From contig JAACVZ010000003.1 in NCBI GenBank assembly GCA_009992235.1, forward strand, positions 46,207-110,206: 64,000 bases of DNA. The letters run 5' to 3'. The stretch comes from Candidatus Saccharimonadota bacterium. Its GTDB lineage: Bacteria > Patescibacteriota > Saccharimonadia > Saccharimonadales > Saccharimonadaceae. The notes under the pieces were generated by a model, which was not told the origin of the DNA, did not search any database, and was given only the letters and a program-made list of their open reading frames with translations. Below are positions 25,997-34,580 of this stretch, piece after piece. How positions within the stretch are numbered: position 1 is the stretch's first letter; the number at the start of each line of letters is the position of its first letter. Made by a program: the position numbers and the translations under genes.

Positions 25997-28771
25997 ATGG
26001 ACTTACGAGGTTCACTTCGGGCAGAGGGCTCTCTAGCGCGAAGTATTTTAACATCTTTTCTTGTCGTGGTGGTCACGGCCTTCTTGTGGGTACTCCTCGG
26101 CAGTACCACCCCTGTAGCGGCAGCCGATGCAACCTGGGAGGGCGCCTCTATTCTTCACGAAGGACGACGCTATATAGCCCAAGGTGAAGCGAAAGCAACC
26201 CCAAGCCTTAATCTTCCCGACAGTTCCGCTTACTACTTAACCATCGAAGGCTCACCTGGCGCAACAACTGTTACGCCACAAAAAGCACACGTCATTTACT
26301 TTGCTCCAGGGGCTGACCCGCCGACAAAGACTACGGCCACATATGTTGCCTATTCATATAACTCATCGACAAAAGAGTTCTCGAACCCTTCTTCACCTCA
26401 GGAAATAACCCTAGAAGCTGCAGGCCCTGCCGGTGGCTACTCTTCATGTACCATTGAGGGGGTTGGCTGGATTGTCTGTAGCGTCAGCGTTTTCCTGGCT
26501 CAGGCAATGGACTGGATTTTTGAAACCCTAACCCTATTCATGAGCGTCCAACCGATTACCGTTGGCGATACCGATAACCCGCTGTATGTCACGTGGAACG
26601 TCATGCGAAGCTTTGCCAACGTCGCCTTTATTATCGTCTTCCTCATTATCATCTACTCGCAGCTCACTAGCGCTGGTGTGTCAAACTACGGATTAAAGCG
26701 GATTCTACCTCGACTTATTATTGGCGCCCTCCTCGTAAACCTTTCTTATATCATCTCGGCGGTTGCGGTAGACATTTCGAACGTTCTGGGATACTCGTTG
26801 CAAGACGTCTTTATTCAGCTGCGCGATGGTTTATTCTATATTGACGGAGAGTCCTGGTCAGAGGTGCTTGATTGGGAGAGCATAGTTGAGTTTGTCCTAT
26901 CTGGAGGGGCGGCTGGACTTGCCGTTGGCGCAGGTGTCGGCACCGCCATTGCAGCGAACGCCGCTGTTGGCGGTACGGCTGCGGGTGCAATTTACCTAAT
27001 CCTACCTGCGTTAGTCGGCCTGCTCTTGACCGTTATCGTTGTAGTCCTTATTCTCGCCGCTCGGCAGGCGCTCATTATCATTCTCGTCATCATCTCACCA
27101 CTAGCATTCGTTGCCTACCTCCTGCCAAACACCGAGAAGTGGTTCGATAAATGGAAAGATGTATTCATGACGATGCTCATCTTCTTCCCCGCCTTCTCTG
27201 TCGTCTTCGGTGGGTCACAGCTAGCCGGTGCAGTTATCATTCAAAACGCAACCTCAATTAGCATCATCATCCTCGGTATGGCAGTCCAAGTAGCGCCACT
27301 AGTGATTACGCCGCTCATCTTGAAGTTCAGCGGGAACCTTCTTGGTAAAGTCGCCGGTATTGTAAACAACCCTAGCAAGGGTATCCTCGACAGAACCCGC
27401 AACTGGTCAAACGCACAGCGAGAGTACCATCGTCATCGCGGTGTGAGCGGCATGAAGCTAAACGGACAACCCGGTGAACTGAAAGGACGCAACTTTGCGC
27501 GCCGTGCGGCTCGTGCGACTGATCACCGAAAACGTCGGCTTGAAACCCGCACCAAGAACGCGACAGCGCATGCTGATAACGCCTACCTCGCGAGCAAGAA
27601 ATACAAGCCGCTCCACGAGGGTGCCTATGAAATTGGCAAGAATAAAGAGACTATAGACAACGAGCACGAGGAGCACATTAACAGTCAAGTAAGCACGACA
27701 GGCTCTCGTCTCTACAAGCAAAACATATCCCACGAAGAAGGAAAACGTCGGCTTGAGCGCTCTAAGGCTGTTGTCGATACAAGTGTCAAAACAGTAGAAA
27801 ACAATCAAGGAAGCAATCTTCACCTCGAGAATATTATGATGGAGCAACAGAAAGCCAAGCTAGAGGAAGCAACCGCGAAATCTCAAAGAGCAGTAGATGA
27901 ATACAAATCTGGTTCAGCCGTCATTCGGCCAAACACTCCAAACTCGCAACGACTTACGACAATTGCACAGGCCATGAATCGATCGTACATCAACCTGTCT
28001 GCCGAAACCCGTGCAGGCGTTGCTGCGAAACACGCGCAACAACAAAGTTACGCCGAGGCACTTAAAGCCGAGCCCGCTCTTCAGAATAATGCCGGTGGTA
28101 TCGATCCGAATGGTGCGCAGCGCGCGTTCACTGAAGCGATTACTATCATATCGAAGAACCGTCAGGAAAATATTCAAAACGCTAAGACGATTCTTGACTA
28201 CAACAATCTCGATGATGACAAAAAACTTAAGCTTATCAACGGCCAAGACGTCGGCAACGTTAAATCTAGCGTCGACATGCGCGCCGCCGCACTTGAGTCA
28301 CTTCTCGAGGGCGCAGCTCCTCCAGTGATTCTGAACGCAATCGAGACCGCAGACTTCAACGGGCTCAGTGCATCAGACAGAGAAGACCTCTACGCGACAA
28401 TGGGTAGCTCACTTGCTTCGAGTAAGATGCGCCCGGCGTTCATGGGCTTTGGGGTACTAGCAAAAATGAAGCAAGGTCTTAACCCTAACGGCACCCCGAT
28501 TACCGGACCGCAGGGTAAAAGTGGTCTTCAGTCGATAATCATAAAGGCAATTGAAGATCAAACCATCACCCCTGGCGCAATGCAAGAAATGTTCTCGCCA
28601 TACGTAAAAGCTATGTTTGAAGCAGTCAAAGACAACAACGGCATGATAACGCCCGCAGCTCGTAAGCGACTTAAAGACAACCTCGATATTGTGCTCGACA
28701 GTTCGCGCCCAGGATACGAGAAACTTGGCGATTCACTCCCCGTCTATCAAGAAATGCGCCGAATACTCTAA
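25997..28771 (+). CDS. TrbL/VirB6-like type IV secretion membrane protein
   Basis: The 924-aa protein has an N-terminal signal or anchor helix followed by VAAADATW, and an extracytoplasmic domain of about 120 residues. A block of about six membrane segments follows (first FANVAFIIVFLIIIYSQL, last in the AVQVAPLVITPLILKF region). About 420 hydrophilic, Ala/Lys/Gln-rich C-terminal residues complete it. This matches the VirB6/TrbL-like polytopic proteins of CPR bacteria, part of type IV secretion or DNA-uptake machines. No other T4SS gene is next to it; upstream and downstream genes run the other way. The long soluble tail is unusual for VirB6 and may face the cytoplasm. Confidence 0.75.
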   Translation: MDLRGSLRAEGSLARSILTSFLVVVVTAFLWVLLGSTTPVAAADATWEGASILHEGRRYIAQGEAKATPSLNLPDSSAYYLTIEGSPGATTVTPQKAHVIYFAPGADPPTKTTATYVAYSYNSSTKEFSNPSSPQEITLEAAGPAGGYSSCTIEGVGWIVCSVSVFLAQAMDWIFETLTLFMSVQPITVGDTDNPLYVTWNVMRSFANVAFIIVFLIIIYSQLTSAGVSNYGLKRILPRLIIGALLVNLSYIISAVAVDISNVLGYSLQDVFIQLRDGLFYIDGESWSEVLDWESIVEFVLSGGAAGLAVGAGVGTAIAANAAVGGTAAGAIYLILPALVGLLLTVIVVVLILAARQALIIILVIISPLAFVAYLLPNTEKWFDKWKDVFMTMLIFFPAFSVVFGGSQLAGAVIIQNATSISIIILGMAVQVAPLVITPLILKFSGNLLGKVAGIVNNPSKGILDRTRNWSNAQREYHRHRGVSGMKLNGQPGELKGRNFARRAARATDHRKRRLETRTKNATAHADNAYLASKKYKPLHEGAYEIGKNKETIDNEHEEHINSQVSTTGSRLYKQNISHEEGKRRLERSKAVVDTSVKTVENNQGSNLHLENIMMEQQKAKLEEATAKSQRAVDEYKSGSAVIRPNTPNSQRLTTIAQAMNRSYINLSAETRAGVAAKHAQQQSYAEALKAEPALQNNAGGIDPNGAQRAFTEAITIISKNRQENIQNAKTILDYNNLDDDKKLKLINGQDVGNVKSSVDMRAAALESLLEGAAPPVILNAIETADFNGLSASDREDLYATMGSSLASSKMRPAFMGFGVLAKMKQGLNPNGTPITGPQGKSGLQSIIIKAIEDQTITPGAMQEMFSPYVKAMFEAVKDNNGMITPAARKRLKDNLDIVLDSSRPGYEKLGDSLPVYQEMRRIL

Positions 28772-28772
28772 G

Positions 28773-29420
28773 CTAGGCTTCTATAGCAAGCGCACCCTCA
28801 ACGCTGTACTCACCCACCTTCGTTCGCCTAAGTTCACGGCAGTAGGCGCCCGCTCCAAGCTCGCTGCCGATATCTTCGGCTAGTGTTCTAATGTAGGTGC
28901 CGCTGCTTACGTGAGCCCTTATGCGGACGTCCGGGTAGACATAGTCAATACATTCAAGTTCATAAATAGTTACCTCGCGGGCGGGAATAGTCACCACCTG
29001 GCCCTTGCGCGCTAACTTATACGCACGCTGGCCATTTACCTTAATAGCACTAAACATTGGTGGAATCTGCGATATAGTACCTCGGAATTTTGCCAGCGCC
29101 TGCTCCACCTCTTCAGCGGACGGCTGAATATCAGAAACATGCGTCAACTCCCCTTCCGGGTCTCCGGTTGAGCTAGTTGCGCCAAGCTGTATGGTCGCTT
29201 CGTACTCTTTATCGAGCTTACTAAACGTCCCCGCCTCGCGACACTTTTTGCCGGTCACGATAATCATCAGTCCAGTTGCGAACGGATCAAGCGTACCGGT
29301 GTGACCAACCTTGGCCTTTTTACCCAGTTGCTCCGATAGCCGACGACGGACGCGCGCCACAACGCCGAAACTGGTAATACCAGCCGGCTTATCAACCAAT
29401 ACAATATCATCTTCTTGCAT
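28773..29420 (-). CDS. truB: tRNA pseudouridine(55) synthase
   Basis: The 215-aa protein has DKPAGITSF at the N-terminus and the catalytic-Asp motif GHTGTLDPFATGL. It makes Psi55 in the T-loop of tRNAs. It is slightly short because the C-terminal PUA-like part is reduced. It lies 15 bp after the NrnA-like gene, the usual nrnA-truB neighbourhood. Its 3' end abuts the convergent VirB6-like gene. Confidence 0.94.
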   Translation of the reverse strand: MQEDDIVLVDKPAGITSFGVVARVRRRLSEQLGKKAKVGHTGTLDPFATGLMIIVTGKKCREAGTFSKLDKEYEATIQLGATSSTGDPEGELTHVSDIQPSAEEVEQALAKFRGTISQIPPMFSAIKVNGQRAYKLARKGQVVTIPAREVTIYELECIDYVYPDVRIRAHVSSGTYIRTLAEDIGSELGAGAYCRELRRTKVGEYSVEGALAIEA

Positions 29421-29435
29421 GCGCCCTATTATACC

Positions 29436-31031
29436 CTAGGACTGACCGGGTATTTTGAACTGGGCCGGGTTATCTGGCGCCTGAGATGCAGGCTGCTCTG
29501 TTTCCATTGGCGTTGGAGGTGGCGGTGATGTGTCCGGGCCCGGTTCAGGCTCGGTGACTTCCGGCGTCGGTGCCGACTCGGACTCTACGGTTAGAATGTC
29601 GCCAAGACGATCGGGCTGCTCGGTAGGCGGTAGCGGAATAGCTGGTGCTGGTGATGCTGGCGCACCAGCAGAAAAGTCAGGCAGAGGAGGTGGCATAGGA
29701 AGACCAAGATCAGCTGGCGATGCTGGTGCTGGCTGCGTCGCCACTGGCTCGGCTGGAACCTCAAGGGCGGGTGCTTCAGGTGCAGCCTCGGGCGCTGGCA
29801 CTACTGGCTCTGGTGCGTATGCACTTGAAGGTGCTGGCGTTGCGGGTGTATCGTTCACCGCTGTTGAACCAGGTGCAACCGGAGGCGTACCCGGGAACCC
29901 GGCTGGGGCGTCGTTATTTTGCTGGCCCTCACGCTCCTGTGAATCAAGTGCGTATGCACTTGAAGGTGCTGGCTCGGCAATATAGGCTCGTTCCGGTGTC
30001 GTCGTAGTAGCCGCTTCGGGCACAGGCGCTTCTTCTGCCGCCGGTGCCTCTACTGACACTGGCGCATCAGGTGCTGCCGGTGCACTCTCCTTCTTCTCAT
30101 TTTCCTCAAGTGCGTATGCATTTGAGACCTCGCTGTTTTGAGAAACCGGAGCATCATCATGGCTAACCGTAAGACCATCAGGTGACTCTTCTGGTGTCGC
30201 CGCATAGGCGCTGTTCGTCGCCTCAGCGCTCTCAGGCGTCTGTGCGCCCTGTACGTGTATCTGGTGTGTTTCTTGAAGCTTTGAGGCAACAAGCTGTTGA
30301 TCGGCTCCGGCGGACATAAGGTTTGCGGCAACAGTCATCACCCTGGATGTCGTGTGGGCATTACTAAACCGATCGGTTTCTGCGACGATTCCAGTAAGAA
30401 GCGCTGTGGCAACTGGTGCATCTATGAGCGATTTTGCATCTTTCGACTCTTTCAGCGCTTCAATAAGGCCAGCAGTCATCTCACTTAAGCTACTAACCTG
30501 TGGGTCGTGCCAGTCAATACCACCGAGTGTGCTGGCTGTATCGCCGACGCTCATAGTTACAACTGTTGCATCGTGAAGAATCTTTCCGTGATTATTAAGC
30601 GCACCGTCAAGGTGTTCTTGCTTGTCGACACCAAGTGCGATTACGAGCTCAACGTTAAAGTCGCCCTGACTAAATTCAAGATCTTCGGGCTTAATCGTCG
30701 TCTTATATGGCGTAATGTAGATTTTGACGTAATCACCTTCAGGCTTAAACCTAAGGTGGTCGGCCTTTTCTTTATTCAATGCAATAATGAAGTCTCGCAG
30801 GCCATCAGTATTGTTTTCAAATAACTTTCCCGGATCGAGGAACGATATAGCGGGTGGAACGGCACCGCTAAAAATCGCCGTAGCGTACTTTTTCATCTTG
30901 TCGAGGGCCATAGTCAAACCAAGAGCAGCAGAAAGTGCGTCGACCGAAGGGTCGTTCGATACGGTAACAAGAATATTCGTTGAGGCTTTTATCTTCTCAA
31001 TTACTTCATTCTTCAGCTTGATATCATCCAT
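29436..31031 (-). CDS. NrnA/DHH-like protein without catalytic motifs, with a long Pro/Ala-rich tail
   Basis: The 531-aa protein has N-terminal residues 1-270 with the fold pattern of DHH-DHHA1 phosphoesterases (NDPSVDALSAALGL; TGIVAETDRFSNAHTTSRVM). The NPDGD motif is degraded to DPSVD, and the DHH triad is absent (VVTMSVGD). Residues about 275-531 are a disordered Pro/Ala/Glu-rich tail with four copies of an [NS]-AYA motif (NSAYA, SNAYALE, SSAYALD, SSAYAPE). Position upstream of truB is that of NrnA oligoribonuclease. It is probably not a nuclease; a true Orn is encoded at 41.6 kb. Scaffold or nucleotide-binding roles are possible. Confidence 0.7.
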   Translation of the reverse strand: MDDIKLKNEVIEKIKASTNILVTVSNDPSVDALSAALGLTMALDKMKKYATAIFSGAVPPAISFLDPGKLFENNTDGLRDFIIALNKEKADHLRFKPEGDYVKIYITPYKTTIKPEDLEFSQGDFNVELVIALGVDKQEHLDGALNNHGKILHDATVVTMSVGDTASTLGGIDWHDPQVSSLSEMTAGLIEALKESKDAKSLIDAPVATALLTGIVAETDRFSNAHTTSRVMTVAANLMSAGADQQLVASKLQETHQIHVQGAQTPESAEATNSAYAATPEESPDGLTVSHDDAPVSQNSEVSNAYALEENEKKESAPAAPDAPVSVEAPAAEEAPVPEAATTTTPERAYIAEPAPSSAYALDSQEREGQQNNDAPAGFPGTPPVAPGSTAVNDTPATPAPSSAYAPEPVVPAPEAAPEAPALEVPAEPVATQPAPASPADLGLPMPPPLPDFSAGAPASPAPAIPLPPTEQPDRLGDILTVESESAPTPEVTEPEPGPDTSPPPPTPMETEQPASQAPDNPAQFKIPGQS

Positions 31032-31118
31032 ATGTTTTTTATTTTCTTTGCATTAATGCTAATTACGCTTACTATACCATAGGCTTTTTTCACCCGTCAA
31101 TGACAAGAGGTCCACCTC

Positions 31119-31147
31119 TTTACTTATTCATCATTTTCCTCTATAAT
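31119..31147 (+). promoter_or_regulatory. Promoter of rpsT
   Basis: TTTACT (31119-31124), a 17-bp spacer and TATAAT (31142-31147), followed by a leader of about 40 nt with AAAGGA before the ATG. Confidence 0.75.
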
Positions 31148-31192
31148 TACCCCTTGACGACAATAGTAGTTATAAAGAGATAAAGGAACTCC

Positions 31193-31579
31193 ATGCCAAT
31201 TATTAAATCCGCTATTAAGCGAGCCAAACAAACCATTACCCGCCGCGAAAGAAATGTCGCGACAAAGCGTCAACTTAAAGAGGCCATAAAGGCATTTGTC
31301 GCAGCGCCAAGCGCAGAAGCACTTTCAAAAGCACAAAGCGCCATCGACACAGCAACCAAGAAGAATGTTCTTAACAAAAACACCGCTTCACGCCGTAAGG
31401 CAAACCTTGCGAAGCAAGCCAAAGAAGCTGGCGTAAAACTTAAGGCGACAACAAAGGCTCCCGCGAAGGCCGCTGTAGCTAAAAAGCCTGTTGCAAAGAA
31501 GCCGGTTGCTAAAAAAGCTCCAGCGAAGAAGCCAGTTGCTAAAAAGCCAGCTGCAAAAAAACCTGCCGCTAAAAAATAG
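31193..31579 (+). CDS. rpsT: Small ribosomal subunit protein bS20 with histone-like C-terminal tail
   Basis: The 128-aa protein has residues 1-83 as a normal S20 three-helix core (SAIKRAKQTITRRERN, NTASRRKANLAKQ). Residues 84-128 are an added Lys/Ala/Pro tail made of repeated AKKPV/AKKPA pentapeptides, like histone H1 or HU tails. S20 normally ends near residue 87. The tail would add about 20 positive charges and may bind rRNA or DNA. The repeats are imperfect at DNA level, so they are probably old rather than a recent slippage. Confidence 0.93.
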   Translation: MPIIKSAIKRAKQTITRRERNVATKRQLKEAIKAFVAAPSAEALSKAQSAIDTATKKNVLNKNTASRRKANLAKQAKEAGVKLKATTKAPAKAAVAKKPVAKKPVAKKAPAKKPVAKKPAAKKPAAKK

Positions 31580-31581
31580 CT

Positions 31582-32490
31582 CTACAGCGTAGCAATACGT
31601 TGCAACGCTCGCTCAATAAGGAGCCACGGTTCGCCGCGCGATATTTTTAGCTCGGCATCGGTTTCGGCAATAATGCCACCAATGAGCTTTACGCCTCGGT
31701 GCCCAATACGGGTGCCGAGTCGTTTTAGTTTCGATGCAACAAATGGATGTATGCCGAAGTCTTTTTCTGGATTGTCGCTTTTATCTGCCTGCGTGAGCGC
31801 CAGTAGCTGCACAACCTGCGAGGAGAGTAGAGCAAACAGAGCAAAAGGATCTTCTTTAACTTCAAGTGTGTCTATCATCTGTTTCACTTTTTTCGCATCG
31901 CCCTGCAAGGCCGTCTCAAGAAGCGCAAAAATATTTTCTGAAGGGTGTGCCTCGATGACGCTTTCGATATCTGCGCGGGTTACGGGCACGTCAAGATGTG
32001 ACACAATATCTAGCGCCTGCGCTAAAGCCCATTTATCGAGCCCGACGCGCTGAACAAAAAACCGAGTCGTTGTCGCATCGAGTGCGACCCCGCTCTCTTT
32101 CGCCTGCGCCATAACCCACGCCTCAGCTTTTGGCTGATCATGCGCGCTCCAAGTAGAGAGCTCGTAAACCGTCGCCTGCTCTTTTAGAGCCTTGTAGGTG
32201 CGGGTTCGTTTATCGATGTTATCATCGACGAGGATTAGGTGAATATCGTCTGAGATCCGGTGCAGCCAATCCGGGAGACTCGTCCAAAGTGATGTGTTTT
32301 TCGCAAGATCACGCACAATAACCAGCCGTCGATCGGCGAATAGGCTACTGCCCATAAGAATATCTGGTAAATCCCGAATCGTCAGCGCCGCCCCGTCAAC
32401 ACGCTCGGCGGTTCCTGCAAAATCACGCTCGGCTTCTTTTAGGTGTTCGGAAATAGCAAAACTATCGTCTCCTGCAAGTACTGTAATCAT
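31582..32490 (-). CDS. holA: DNA polymerase III delta subunit
   Basis: The 302-aa protein starts MITVLAGDDSFAI and shows HolA features (LTIRDLPDILMGSSLFADRRLVIVRDL; ENIFALLETALQGD; DPFALFALLSSQV). Delta opens the sliding clamp in the clamp loader. The start at 32490 is chosen because a TATACT box ends 6 nt upstream; the longer in-frame start would overlap fpg. Convergent with rpsT. Confidence 0.9.
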   Translation of the reverse strand: MITVLAGDDSFAISEHLKEAERDFAGTAERVDGAALTIRDLPDILMGSSLFADRRLVIVRDLAKNTSLWTSLPDWLHRISDDIHLILVDDNIDKRTRTYKALKEQATVYELSTWSAHDQPKAEAWVMAQAKESGVALDATTTRFFVQRVGLDKWALAQALDIVSHLDVPVTRADIESVIEAHPSENIFALLETALQGDAKKVKQMIDTLEVKEDPFALFALLSSQVVQLLALTQADKSDNPEKDFGIHPFVASKLKRLGTRIGHRGVKLIGGIIAETDAELKISRGEPWLLIERALQRIATL

Positions 32491-32504
32491 ACTCTCAGTA
32501 TAGC

Positions 32505-33371
32505 CTACTCCTGCTGGCAGGTTGGGCAAATGTGCGTTCCTCTGCCGGCAACTCGGATTTTTTCAATTACAGTGCCACACCTCTGGCAAAGTTGATTTTC
32601 TCGACGAAATACTCGGGCGAAATCCATGTAGCTCCCCTTCTTTCCCTCGGCATTCACGTAGGTTTGATTCGATGACCCGCCTTTTTCAATTGAAAGGTTC
32701 ATAACAAACCGTACTTCTTTATATAGAAGCTCCTTTTCGCTTTTCGTTAATGTTCCGGTAAGCCTTTTAGGGTGAATGCGCGCTCCCCACAGCGACTCAT
32801 CAGCATAAATATTGCCGACACCGGCAATAACCGTTTGGTCGAGTAGTACCGCCTTTATGTTCGATCGTGGTCGACGCGACAGGCGCTCGTGAAAGTCAGC
32901 GACCGTGAACGACTCTTCAAGCGGCTCTGGTCCAAGCCGTTGCATGAATGGGAGGTCGGCCACCTGAACACTTGGCATAAGACGCATCCAGCCAAACTTA
33001 CGCTGGTCGTTAAAATATAATTTCGTGCCATCCGAAAACTCAATTGTTACTCTTGTTGATTTATCAGGAAGTGTGCCGACAAGACTGTCGCTAGGGTGCC
33101 CAGCGCCGAACCGAACATCTCCGACATACACAAGCTGTCCAGTCATTTTAAGATGCACGACTAGTGAATACCCGGAAGAAAGTGCAATAATTAATGCTTT
33201 GCCACGGCGCCGAATAGAGTCAACTGACGCCCCTATCATATATGAAGCAGCGTCCTCGGGGCTGTTAGGAAATGACCTTACTGTGTCGTGTGTTGCGGCG
33301 TGGATTGTCTTGCCGATAATAAGTTTCTGAAGACCCGTGCGAACTGTTTCAACTTCTGGAAGTTCAGGCAT
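32505..33371 (-). CDS. mutM: Formamidopyrimidine-DNA glycosylase
   Basis: The 288-aa protein begins with the catalytic Pro (PELPEVETVRTGL). It has the helix-two-turn-helix region (LDQTVIAGVGNIYADE) and a C-terminal four-Cys zinc finger (CQRCG... CPTC). It removes 8-oxoguanine and formamidopyrimidines and nicks the AP site. Unlike primase and UDG in this genome, it keeps all its metal ligands. It follows the 200-aa membrane-anchored gene by 6 bp. Confidence 0.96.
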   Translation of the reverse strand: MPELPEVETVRTGLQKLIIGKTIHAATHDTVRSFPNSPEDAASYMIGASVDSIRRRGKALIIALSSGYSLVVHLKMTGQLVYVGDVRFGAGHPSDSLVGTLPDKSTRVTIEFSDGTKLYFNDQRKFGWMRLMPSVQVADLPFMQRLGPEPLEESFTVADFHERLSRRPRSNIKAVLLDQTVIAGVGNIYADESLWGARIHPKRLTGTLTKSEKELLYKEVRFVMNLSIEKGGSSNQTYVNAEGKKGSYMDFARVFRRENQLCQRCGTVIEKIRVAGRGTHICPTCQQE

Positions 33372-33377
33372 ATAGTA

Positions 33378-33980
33378 TTACAACGACAGGTTACGGATAA
33401 CGTCTTTGGCGTCAGGAATCTGTCGGATAAACAGCGTTGAAAGTTGGTCGGCGCTGGCCTCGAGCGTTCCCGATGACCCTCGACAAGTCGATGTCCATAA
33501 CGTCTCAATAGGCTCTCCATCCTTTAACAGGCGGAATTCATATACTTTTCCCGTGGCACAAATACCTTGCACGTTGTAATCACCGTCGGACTGTGTACCC
33601 TTAGTCATGTTCGCTAGGTCAAGCGCATTAACAAACTCATCGTACGCCGCAATATTGTTGCCTAGCGTGCGTGACTCAATAACCGTCTTCGTGTATCCCT
33701 TATACGATCGGATAGTCCGTTCATTCGGAGAAACAGTAATTCGATATGAACGGAATTCTTCTTCGGCAACAATCGGGCCGCGCACCGACATTTCAACGCT
33801 GCGATTAAGCGATGTACTGACTAGTGCCTGTTGAGTTGTGTCTGCTTCAGCAACCGTGTCCGTGGCTCCACCTGAGAAAAAGAGGGCCCGTGCAATAGAC
33901 ACCAAAATGACAATTGAAACAACAATCACAAGAATGACTAAGATGATGGGCATGTATCGGCGAGTCCTGTATCGTGGCAT
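33378..33980 (-). CDS. Membrane-anchored protein of unknown function
   Basis: The 200-aa protein has a basic start (MPRYRTRRYMP), one membrane helix (about residues 12-35) and an extracytoplasmic domain with two cysteines (GICATG; WTSTCRGSSG) that could form a disulfide. No family is recognised. It lies in a same-strand run after the HAD gene and before mutM. Confidence 0.7.
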   Translation of the reverse strand: MPRYRTRRYMPIILVILVIVVSIVILVSIARALFFSGGATDTVAEADTTQQALVSTSLNRSVEMSVRGPIVAEEEFRSYRITVSPNERTIRSYKGYTKTVIESRTLGNNIAAYDEFVNALDLANMTKGTQSDGDYNVQGICATGKVYEFRLLKDGEPIETLWTSTCRGSSGTLEASADQLSTLFIRQIPDAKDVIRNLSL

Positions 33981-33989
33981 AGTTCTACT

Positions 33990-34580
33990 TTATTCCCTTC
34001 CCTTATCGGCGTCAATCAATAGCGTTATGTCGCGTATTGTCTGTTCGGTCGTGATAAACTGAATTGTTTTCATGCCAACCCGTTCTGCGCCATCACAAAA
34101 CTCGCGAACGTCGTCAACCATGAGACATGCTTCAGGTGCAACACCAAGTCGCTCGGCCGTCAGTTGATAAATACCCGCCTCTGGCTTAACGATACCCTCA
34201 TCCCCCGAAGCAACCACCACGTCGAATAGTTCATCGAGCTCACCCGGAAGAAATCGGGTGTCTAAACGATCGCGGCTACTCACATTACTCAACATCGCAA
34301 GCTTATAGCGTGGCTTAAGCGTGTGTGCAAAAGCAATGAGCGCCTCGTTTCTCATCTCCCCTCTATCCTCCTCTTCAGCTAGGGCTTCGGGAGTCATGCC
34401 AAGAATCTGCGCCATACGGGCTAGCGACTCTTCTCGAGTCAAAAACCCACGATCGGATGCTTTATGAATGTCACGAACCTGCTGTGCGAGCTCAGGGTCC
34501 GTCTGCTCGAGAGTAACAAGTCTTTCGCGATATATATTTCCAAGCAATACACCAAAACAGTCAAAAATTATTGCCCTCAC
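33990..34580 (-). CDS. HAD-superfamily hydrolase
   Basis: The 196-aa protein has HAD motif I IFDCFGVLLG (DxF-type, as in phosphatases), motif II AMLSNVSSRD and motif III-IV KPEAGIYQ... MVDDVREF. These enzymes dephosphorylate small phospho-metabolites; the substrate is unknown. GTG at 34580 is chosen because it overlaps the polA TAG by one base and has a GGGGGGAG ribosome-binding site; an upstream TTG would lengthen it by five residues. Confidence 0.85.
   Translation of the reverse strand: MRAIIFDCFGVLLGNIYRERLVTLEQTDPELAQQVRDIHKASDRGFLTREESLARMAQILGMTPEALAEEEDRGEMRNEALIAFAHTLKPRYKLAMLSNVSSRDRLDTRFLPGELDELFDVVVASGDEGIVKPEAGIYQLTAERLGVAPEACLMVDDVREFCDGAERVGMKTIQFITTEQTIRDITLLIDADKGRE

Noticed and set aside
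27000..28000. Possible CRISPR or tandem DNA repeats
   Set aside because: No regularly spaced direct repeats were seen here or elsewhere in the window; only short coding repeats (S20 tail, AYA motifs).
29530..29985. Long plus-strand ORF rich in Gly/Ser opposite the NrnA-like tail
   Set aside because: It is the antisense shadow of the Pro/Ala-rich repeat coding region; no promoter or ribosome-binding site.
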